A stretch of 5,258 nt of DNA from Kouleothrix aurantiaca. GTDB taxonomy: Bacteria > Chloroflexota > Chloroflexia > Chloroflexales > Roseiflexaceae. Under the pieces are notes generated by a model. It was not told the origin of the DNA, searched no databases, and saw nothing but the letters and a program-made list of their open reading frames with translations. Location of the stretch: NCBI GenBank assembly GCA_001399705.1, contig LJCR01000206.1, forward strand, positions 1 to 5,258, written 5' to 3'. Shown here one piece after another: positions 1 to 3,411 of the stretch (the stretch's first letter is position 1; every line of letters begins with the position of its first letter). Both the position numbers and the translations under genes were made by a program.

Positions 1-13
1 GTCTTGTATTGAA

Positions 14-27
14 GACAACGAGAGATT
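14..27. repeat. Left copy of 14-bp inverted repeat (partner 526-539)
   Basis: GACAACGAGAGATT here is the exact reverse complement of AATCTCTCGTTGTC at 526-539. The pair is 526 bp from end to end and encloses one small gene plus nested palindromes. A perfect 14-bp match at this distance is unlikely by chance and has the geometry of terminal inverted repeats. No obvious target-site duplication flanks the pair and no transposase is enclosed, so calling it a mobile element is inference. A separate 5-bp hairpin (GTCTT 1-5 with AAGAC 12-16) overlaps its outer edge. Confidence 0.6.
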
Positions 28-53
28 TAGTTTAAGAAGCAAGGAACTACAAA

Positions 54-118
54 TAAGTAAGCAGGGGTCAGCCGTATGCTGGCCTTTTTGTATCTCCAAG
101 TGGAGCCCTGCTTACTTA
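54..118. repeat. Nested inverted repeat (three-way-junction-like)
   Basis: Perfect 13-bp arms TAAGTAAGCAGGG (54-66) and CCCTGCTTACTTA (106-118) enclose two further hairpins. The first is GGTCAGC/GCTGGCC (66-72/78-84, one G-T pair), so it shares base 66 with the outer arm. The second is CTCC/GGAG (94-97/102-105) with loop AAGT. A T-run (85-89) lies between them. As single strand this would fold into a three-way junction. It sits 18 bases downstream of the stop codon of the minus-strand membrane protein gene, so it may also act as that gene's 3' structure. Confidence 0.7.
65..89 (+). terminator. Intrinsic terminator, plus strand
   Basis: A 7-bp GC-rich stem (66-72 with 78-84, one G-U pair), a 5-base loop CGTAT and an immediate run of five T (85-89) form a standard rho-independent terminator for transcripts entering from the left. 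The gene it would serve lies outside the window. It is embedded in the larger 54-118 palindrome, whose outer stem shares only base 66 with it. Confidence 0.6.
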
Positions 119-136
119 CCTACTGGCATATCCTTT

Positions 137-370
137 CTATCTGACAAGTCGCTTTAGCATAGCAAGCACTTCCTTTTTCCAGTTAGCGACCTGCACTAGC
201 AAAAAGAATAGGAACCACGCAAATACTGCGAGTGGACCAATAAATCCAGTCAGGTTCATTAGCAAACCAGCGAGCACACATGTTATGGTCATGGAGGAGG
301 AGAACCACACAATAAGTCCCACGAAGTAATCAGCACCAGTCTTGCCTTCAGTGAAATAGCGACTCCACAT
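137..370 (-). CDS. Small two-helix membrane protein, unknown function
   Basis: This encodes 77 residues starting at ATG (368-370) and ending in TAG. Just upstream is GGGGGTGAT, which pairs almost fully with the anti-Shine-Dalgarno tail (one G-U), so the start is well supported. Two hydrophobic segments are visible, about residues 15-40 and 42-61. They are followed by a basic C-terminal tail (K65, K66, K73, R74, R77), which predicts a cytoplasmic C-terminus, with the N-terminus probably cytoplasmic too. No catalytic motif or family was recognised. It is the only gene inside the 14-bp inverted repeats, with structured DNA on both sides. A holin-like, immunity or toxin role would all fit the size and topology, but nothing in the sequence chooses between them. 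Confidence 0.6.
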   Translation of the reverse strand: MWSRYFTEGKTGADYFVGLIVWFSSSMTITCVLAGLLMNLTGFIGPLAVFAWFLFFLLVQVANWKKEVLAMLKRLVR

Positions 371-384
371 ATCACCCCCGCCTC

Positions 385-390
385 ACTATA
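385..390 (-). promoter_or_regulatory. Possible -10 box for the small membrane protein gene
   Basis: Read on the minus strand this is TATAGT, 5 of 6 to TATAAT. The -35 region is weak (GTTAAG or TTAAGT around 407-413). A start near 378 would give a leader of only about 7 bases, which would cut into the GGGGGTGAT ribosome-binding sequence. The spacer is occupied by one arm of the 391-398/450-457 inverted repeat, which could be an operator. Confidence 0.35.
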
Positions 391-457
391 AGTATGGTCA
401 TGCAGAACTTAACCTGCACGCTTTGTTGAATCTGCTCATTAGCAGTTCAACCATACT
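391..457. repeat. Branched inverted-repeat cluster
   Basis: Outer arms AGTATGGT (391-398) and ACCATACT (450-457) are exact reverse complements. Inside are TGCAG/CTGCA (401-405/414-418) and a longer hairpin. The latter is GTTGAA (425-430) with TTCAAC (446-451), plus CTGCT (432-436) with AGCAG (441-445), with one bulged T and loop CATT. The outer arm and the longer hairpin overlap by two bases. The cluster lies over the upstream and promoter region of the small membrane protein gene and could act as DNA (operator, recombination site) or as RNA. Confidence 0.65.
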
Positions 458-458
458 C

Positions 459-512
459 TTTTCAGAGGCTTACAAGACACATATTTCTACCTGTGCTGTA
501 AGCCTCTGAAAA
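459..512. repeat. 16-bp perfect inverted repeat with 22-base loop
   Basis: TTTTCAGAGGCTTACA (459-474) and TGTAAGCCTCTGAAAA (497-512) are exact reverse complements. The loop contains CACA (478-481) and TGTG (492-495), which extend the stem past a bulge. It is T-rich before the stem and A-rich after it, the opposite of an intrinsic terminator, so a terminator call is not supported. GCCTC at 502-506 can also pair with GAGGC at 516-520, giving an alternative fold. Confidence 0.7.
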
Positions 513-525
513 CATGAGGCGTAAC

Positions 526-539
526 AATCTCTCGTTGTC
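526..539. repeat. Right copy of 14-bp inverted repeat (partner 14-27)
   Basis: AATCTCTCGTTGTC matches the reverse complement of 14-27 without mismatch. Identity stops abruptly on both sides: the next bases outward (A13 and A540) do not pair, and neither do the inner neighbours. This abrupt boundary is what is expected of element ends. Confidence 0.6.
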
Positions 540-549
540 AAAGTGCTAA

Positions 550-568
550 CTGAGCTAATTTAGCTCAG
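550..568. repeat. 19-bp near-perfect palindrome
   Basis: CTGAGCTAA (550-558) and TTAGCTCAG (560-568) flank a single central T. There is no T-run on either strand, so it is not a convincing terminator. Its size and symmetry fit a binding site for a dimeric regulator. It lies about 55 bases upstream of the TATAAT box that could drive the rightward DUF2726 gene. Confidence 0.5.
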
Positions 569-621
569 GCTCGGCTAAGTTTAATAACTCTCAAACGAAT
601 TATAAACTCATTGAGCAGCAA

Positions 622-627
622 TATAAT
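622..627 (+). promoter_or_regulatory. Possible -10 box (TATAAT)
   Basis: This is a perfect TATAAT match. The -35 region around 599-605 (ATTATA/TTATAA) is poor, so the box may be chance in AT-rich sequence. If used, the transcript would start near 634 and carry a leader of about 100 bases ahead of the DUF2726 gene. That leader would include an AGGAG at 637-641 with no start codon at a usable distance. Confidence 0.35.
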
Positions 628-667
628 AGCATTTGTAGGAGAAAAAGTAAATACTATAGGACAGACG

Positions 668-721
668 ATGGGCAACACTGTTTTGAACCCATCTATGGTG
701 GGGATAGGGCTGGTGGTCTGA
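668..721 (+). CDS. Possible 17-residue leader peptide
   Basis: ATG at 668 is preceded by AGGA (658-661) with a 6-base spacer. The 17-codon frame reads MGNTVLNPSMVGIGLVV and ends in TGA (719-721), 12 bases before and in the same frame as the DUF2726 start. GATGGG (667-672) can pair with CCCATC (688-693), which would place the start codon in a hairpin. It could be a leader that couples translation to the next gene, or chance. Because the next gene's putative extended -10 overlaps this stop codon, the two models compete. Confidence 0.25.
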   Translation: MGNTVLNPSMVGIGLVV

Positions 722-727
722 TACACT
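719..727 (+). promoter_or_regulatory. Possible extended -10 for DUF2726 gene
   Basis: TGATACACT fits the extended -10 pattern TGn-TAnAnT, with hexamer TACACT at 722-727. Transcription would start seven bases after the hexamer, at 734, which is the A of the ATG. This would make a leaderless mRNA and would explain the missing Shine-Dalgarno sequence. No good -35 box is present. Confidence 0.35.
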
Positions 728-733
728 ACAAGT

Positions 734-1264
734 ATGGACTTCCTTTATGTCCTCATCTGGAGTAGCTTTATCCTTCTCGTTCTTGGTGGTGGCCTACTCC
801 TCTTCTTCCTCTCGAAGTTTTACCACGCTCAGCCTCAAGTCTTGCCCTATGTAGCAGTGCCGCTTTTGACTGATACAGAGTGTCGGTTTTTTCAGGTACT
901 TCAAGATTCTCTCCCAAGAGATTGTTACTTACTGGCGCAAGTACGGCTTGCTAACTTAGTTCATGTGAAGCCAGGAAGTGGAACGTCTTTCTGGAAGAAC
1001 TTCAGCCCTATTGGAATGAAGTGTGTAGATTTCGTCATCGTCAGACACGACACAATGAAGCCCATACTCGTTATCGAACTGGATGACCGGACGCATGCCA
1101 GAACGGAACGGCGGCAGCGGGATCACTTCGTAGACCAGGTGCTTGCCGCAGTAGCTATCCCTGTTCTTCATTGGCCTGCGTCGGCTTCCTACAATAGTAC
1201 CGAGCTTTCCCAAGCTATTAGTTCTAAACTCAGCAGTAGGGCAAAGACCAGAAGTGCGTTATAA
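734..1264 (+). CDS. DUF2726 domain protein with N-terminal membrane anchor
   Basis: This encodes 176 residues. Residues 3-27 form one hydrophobic helix, and residues about 43-165 match the DUF2726 pattern. The hallmarks seen are a VDFVIV strand (V98-V103) followed by VIELDDRTH (V113-H121), then RRQRD (126-130) and a terminal AIPVLHW strand (141-147). The spaced acids (D99, E115, D117, D118) resemble a PD-(D/E)XK-type nuclease core, a relationship that is family-level knowledge and not proof of activity here. The start is fixed by an in-frame TGA at 719-721, with ATG 734 the first start after it. There is no Shine-Dalgarno sequence. The gene converges on the radC-like gene with 8 bases between stops and no visible terminator, so the two transcripts probably overlap. 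Substrate and role are unknown. Confidence 0.85.
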   Translation: MDFLYVLIWSSFILLVLGGGLLLFFLSKFYHAQPQVLPYVAVPLLTDTECRFFQVLQDSLPRDCYLLAQVRLANLVHVKPGSGTSFWKNFSPIGMKCVDFVIVRHDTMKPILVIELDDRTHARTERRQRDHFVDQVLAAVAIPVLHWPASASYNSTELSQAISSKLSSRAKTRSAL

Positions 1265-1272
1265 AAGGTATA

Positions 1273-1923
1273 CTACCCCGAAAAGCCTAATCCCCGTTCG
1301 CGCATACTTACCCATCGGCCCTGCCCTACCACGAGATGGTCTAGCACCTCAACGTCAAGTAACTTTCCGGCGTCAACTATCTGGCGAGTCACGAATACAT
1401 CCTCTGGGCTTGGGGTTGGGTCTGAGGATGGATGATTGTGTGCCACAATGAGTGCTGCACTATTCCACCTGATAGCGGCTTTAAAAACTTCACCGACGCG
1501 AACCATGGAAGCATTGAGCGAACCTTGATACACGGTCACAATGTCTTGTATGCGGTTCTTGGTATCTAGAAGTACCGTGCGCAACTCCTCTTGGTCAAGG
1601 TGTCCCATATCTACCATGAGAAGCGCCGCTGCGTCCATCGGGCTTCTTATCTGTTCTCTGCCTACCGGTCGTAGAATAGCAACAAGCGTGTCCAAGAGCG
1701 CTCGTAGCTCCTTTGGTGGCTTGTCCACTCGCAACGCCTCATAGATATCCCTTCCAGAAGCGGCAAAGGTACGAAGCTCTGCAAGGTCAACAAACGGCTC
1801 AAGTGCTCGGTGCAGCTCGTAGAGTTCGTTGGTAGTGTAGATCCGGCGTGCTGGCCGTTTGAGGCCGGGGAGGTCAAATGACCGCTGCTCATAGTGCTGG
1901 TCGTGCTCCTTAGCCTTACCCAT
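1273..1923 (-). CDS. radC: RadC-like JAB/JAMM domain protein
   Basis: This encodes 216 residues from ATG (1921-1923) to TAG. The C-terminal half (about 93-215) is a RadC-type MPN/JAB domain with its JAMM zinc motif intact: E145, H162-x-H164 (in HNHPSS) and D175 (in PSPED), matching H-x-H-x(10)-D. LLDTKNRI (118-125) and the [19 protein letters not shown] end are typical RadC signatures. Residues 30-90 are helical but do not closely match the usual helix-hairpin-helix segment. Length is close to ordinary RadC (about 220-230). Despite the name, a DNA-repair role for RadC is doubtful, and copies are common on phages, plasmids and islands. A TTTACA-17-TATACA promoter places the transcription start exactly on the ATG, and no good Shine-Dalgarno is present. 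Confidence 0.9.
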   Translation of the reverse strand: MGKAKEHDQHYEQRSFDLPGLKRPARRIYTTNELYELHRALEPFVDLAELRTFAASGRDIYEALRVDKPPKELRALLDTLVAILRPVGREQIRSPMDAAALLMVDMGHLDQEELRTVLLDTKNRIQDIVTVYQGSLNASMVRVGEVFKAAIRWNSAALIVAHNHPSSDPTPSPEDVFVTRQIVDAGKLLDVEVLDHLVVGQGRWVSMRERGLGFSG

Positions 1924-1929
1924 TCACTA

Positions 1930-1958
1930 TGTATAGCCGATTACCAAAAAGGTGTAAA
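1930..1958 (-). promoter_or_regulatory. Promoter of radC-like gene, apparently leaderless
   Basis: On the minus strand, TTTACA (1953-1958; 5 of 6 to TTGACA) and TATACA (1930-1935; 4 of 6 to TATAAT) are separated by exactly 17 bases. Seven bases past the -10 hexamer is 1923, the A of the ATG. It lies in the 67-base gap after the vapC stop codon, so radC can be expressed apart from the toxin-antitoxin operon. Confidence 0.55.
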
Positions 1959-1990
1959 CAGTGAGTTATGGAACTCTGCTAGTAGCGGTG

Positions 1991-2479
1991 TCAGGAATGG
2001 GAGGATAGTTCGCTACGACTTTCTAAGAAGTCTTCAATAAGCGTGAAGCCGTTTGTTTTGTACGCAGCATCAAAACTAAAGATGCAGAGGCAGTTATGCT
2101 CTTTCAACACTGCCATATTGATGCAATCAACAAAGCTCACATTCTTAGATTTTTGGCTCTTAAATAGAGGAATGGCTTTCTTGCGGACGAATGTATTATC
2201 AATGTCGAGGATAGTTATTGGGCTTGGTTCTGCTGTTACGGTGGCGATAAAATCAACCGCAACTTCGTGACTTACTCGCTGGCTAATTACCGTGATAGCT
2301 TCGGCTATCACATAATTTGTGGTTATAAGGTTCACTGGAAGTGTATCAATACGAGAGTAATACTGCCGTGCTTTCTCATGGTTAGCATCGTCTTCTTTAA
2401 CAATCGCAACAAACCCATCTGCGTCAACGAGTATGTTCTGATTAGATATATCAACTAACTTACTTCTTTGGTCCTCCAT
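1991..2479 (-). CDS. vapC: PIN-domain toxin, VapC family
   Basis: This is 162 residues from ATG 2479. All four PIN-domain acids are visible: D19 (ILVDADGF), E60 (VIAEAIT), D118 (SFVDC) and D137 (FSFDAAY). In this family they bind divalent metal for RNA cleavage; the target (tRNA, rRNA or mRNA) cannot be read from sequence. Length is a little above the usual 130-150. The start overlaps the last 20 bases of the antitoxin gene, so translation is probably coupled. There is no clear Shine-Dalgarno before ATG 2479, and a GGAGG sits just inside the start (2472-2476). The frame extends upstream to 2530, but that would add an implausible stretch overlapping the antitoxin further. The stop is TGA. The D-E-D-D set being complete argues for an active toxin. 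Confidence 0.85.
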   Translation of the reverse strand: MEDQRSKLVDISNQNILVDADGFVAIVKEDDANHEKARQYYSRIDTLPVNLITTNYVIAEAITVISQRVSHEVAVDFIATVTAEPSPITILDIDNTFVRKKAIPLFKSQKSKNVSFVDCINMAVLKEHNCLCIFSFDAAYKTNGFTLIEDFLESRSELSSHS

Positions 2480-2708
2480 AAAGATAATGGTCAAGGTTTG
2501 TAGACAAATCCGTTGGCCCTCCGGTTGCACGTATTTTGAATAAGTTTTTCATGGCAGTCTTACCAGAGATGTCTTTACCTACATTCTCATGTAAACCCTT
2601 AGCAAGAAGCTCGCGCACCAATTCAGCCATCGGCTGATTACGCACTTTAGCTAAATGAGTTAACGTTTTGTGTTGTTCTTCGGTAAGATACACTTGTGTT
2701 CTAACCAT
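2460..2708 (-). CDS. vapB: Ribbon-helix-helix antitoxin, VapB-like
   Basis: This is 82 residues from ATG 2708, chosen because GGAG lies 5 bases upstream and MVRTQVYLT is the usual start of a ribbon-helix-helix protein. An upstream ATG at 2735 sits inside the operator palindrome and is unlikely. Residues 2-9 form the DNA-binding strand, with helices at about 10-22 and 26-40. The tail DLSTNLDHYLYG (67-78) resembles C-terminal segments of antitoxins that wrap a PIN toxin. It is first in a two-gene operon with the PIN toxin (20-base overlap). It probably neutralises the toxin and represses its own promoter through the palindrome at 2721-2740. The exact family (CopG/Arc-type VapB) is inferred from pattern and context. 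Confidence 0.82.
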   Translation of the reverse strand: MVRTQVYLTEEQHKTLTHLAKVRNQPMAELVRELLAKGLHENVGKDISGKTAMKNLFKIRATGGPTDLSTNLDHYLYGGPKK

Positions 2709-2720
2709 ATAATCTCCAAT

Positions 2721-2740
2721 GTTATATGTCAACATATAAC
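2721..2740. promoter_or_regulatory. Candidate antitoxin operator (palindrome)
   Basis: GTTATATGT (2721-2729) and ACATATAAC (2732-2740) are a perfect 9-bp inverted repeat around CA. It begins at the predicted vapB transcription start (2740) and ends 12 bases before the start codon. This is a natural place for autorepression by the ribbon-helix-helix antitoxin. It shares TATATGTCA with the palindrome in front of the divergent gene. No binding data exist here. Confidence 0.6.
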
Positions 2741-2746
2741 ATATAC

Positions 2747-2775
2747 ATTGTATACTAGTGGCTAGAATGCGTCAA
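2747..2775 (-). promoter_or_regulatory. vapBC promoter
   Basis: On the minus strand, TTGACG (2770-2775; 5 of 6) and TACAAT (2747-2752; 5 of 6) are separated by exactly 17 bases. The predicted start is 2740, giving a 32-base leader that contains the operator palindrome and the GGAG ribosome-binding site. It is the best sigma-70-type promoter in the window. Confidence 0.65.
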
Positions 2776-2806
2776 TATAGCAAAATACATCATCAAGTAC
2801 AGATTG

Positions 2807-2821
2807 CGAGATATATTCTCG
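2807..2821. repeat. Short inverted repeat in divergent region
   Basis: CGAGA (2807-2811) and TCTCG (2817-2821) flank TATAT. It lies between the two divergent promoters and could be a minor regulatory site. The arms are only 5 bp, so chance is possible. Nothing else is recognised between 2776 and 2845. Confidence 0.25.
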
Positions 2822-2845
2822 GAAGAATGATATTAGCCTATAGTA

Positions 2846-2874
2846 TTGACATATATAACCGTTTATAGTATATA
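2846..2874 (+). promoter_or_regulatory. Promoter of divergent orphan gene
   Basis: A perfect TTGACA (2846-2851) is followed after 17 bases by TATATA (2869-2874; 4 of 6). The predicted start is near 2881, three bases before the ATG. TATATG (2871-2876) at 19-base spacing is an alternative that moves the start to about 2883. Either way the mRNA is leaderless or nearly so. Confidence 0.55.
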
Positions 2875-2879
2875 TGTCA
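2847..2879. promoter_or_regulatory. Candidate operator overlapping the orphan gene promoter
   Basis: TGACATATATA (2847-2857) and TATATATGTCA (2869-2879) are perfect 11-bp inverted arms separated by 11 bases, one helical turn. The left arm covers the -35 box and the right arm covers the -10 box, so a protein bound here should block transcription. The core TGACATATA is also present in the vapBC operator, hinting at control by the same antitoxin. Confidence 0.55.
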
Positions 2880-2883
2880 GTAT

Positions 2884-3357
2884 ATGAACCATATCGAGAA
2901 AATTAACACTATTAAGAACTATAAGCGACTACGTGACCAACAGTATGACAAGACGCTTGAACATCTAGGTGGGGTGTTTAAGAAAGAAAATTTCTTTATC
3001 CCAGAAACTCCAGACGAACGGCGAAAGCTGTTACCACTACGCCGAATAATAGATAATGTTAGGCCACACTTTCAGCAAGCAGATGCAGCATATGAGGAAG
3101 CTGCCTGGGAAAGCTTGTACGGACGCCTAGCAAAACGACAGATACGCCGTGATGTTATTGTGGGAGGTATAGTAGACAGAATACCTATTGCAGCGCCTGT
3201 CTTTTATGCAATTGAAATGGTTACTGAGAGCGATATGTGGCGGGGAGTGGGCGACATAGTTGAGGATATAACGCGTAAGCCGCATCGGTATATCACAAAC
3301 AATGCCGTGCGATTCGTTGACTTCACCAGCTACCTTATTCGCCGTACAATTTCATAG
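2884..3357 (+). CDS. Unrecognised 157-residue protein beside vapBC
   Basis: This encodes 157 residues ending in TAG. The start is fixed: an in-frame TAG lies at 2866-2868 and ATG 2884 is the only start before residue 112. There is no Shine-Dalgarno, and the predicted transcription start is within a few bases of the ATG. I do not recognise the family. The protein is charged and probably helical. A basic, lysine-rich first 35 residues are followed by an arginine-rich middle (R46-R54, R81-R89). A mildly hydrophobic stretch GGIVDRIPIAAPVFYAIEMV (about 93-112) could be a membrane-associated or buried helix. The C-terminus is basic (RRTIS). Its promoter carries a palindrome related to the vapBC operator, so it may be a third member of that locus (regulator, accessory factor or unrelated cargo). 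No function is assigned. Confidence 0.7.
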   Translation: MNHIEKINTIKNYKRLRDQQYDKTLEHLGGVFKKENFFIPETPDERRKLLPLRRIIDNVRPHFQQADAAYEEAAWESLYGRLAKRQIRRDVIVGGIVDRIPIAAPVFYAIEMVTESDMWRGVGDIVEDITRKPHRYITNNAVRFVDFTSYLIRRTIS

Positions 3358-3411
3358 ATTCTCGCTGAGAAGGAAGCATAGCCCTTCAAGTTGTCATTTG
3401 CATAGTATCCT

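Noticed and set aside
459..512. Intrinsic terminator
   Set aside because: The stem is strong, but T precedes it and A follows it on both strands, the reverse of terminator polarity.
425..512. Integron attC site
   Set aside because: The paired hairpins suggested it, but the conserved core ends (GTTRRRY and RYYYAAC in attC arrangement) are not in the right places and there is no integrase.
719..721. TGA read as an amino acid, joining the leader ORF to the DUF2726 gene
   Set aside because: Some candidate phyla recode TGA as glycine, but the toxin gene here ends at a sensible TGA and no other gene needs an in-frame TGA to be read.
956..1213. Minus-strand 85-codon frame inside the DUF2726 gene
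   Set aside because: It is antisense to a clear domain-containing gene and has no family features of its own.
1254..1744. Plus-strand frames opposite the radC-like gene
   Set aside because: They lie antisense to an intact JAMM domain, and their proteins are arginine- and serine-rich in the manner of reverse-strand shadows.
2480..2530. N-terminal extension of the PIN toxin to ATG 2530
   Set aside because: It would add 17 residues overlapping the antitoxin gene by 71 bases. The PIN fold needs only the segment from about residue 14 of the shorter form, and ATG 2479 gives the usual short overlap.
2709..2735. Upstream ATG at 2735 for the antitoxin
   Set aside because: It lies within the operator palindrome, lacks a ribosome-binding site and adds nine residues outside the ribbon-helix-helix pattern. 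ATG 2708 has GGAG at correct spacing.
3358..3411. Terminator between the orphan and M48-like genes
   Set aside because: Only weak 5-bp stems (TTCTC/GAGAA at 3359-3371; GAAGG/CCTTC at 3369-3387) are present, with no T-run on either strand.
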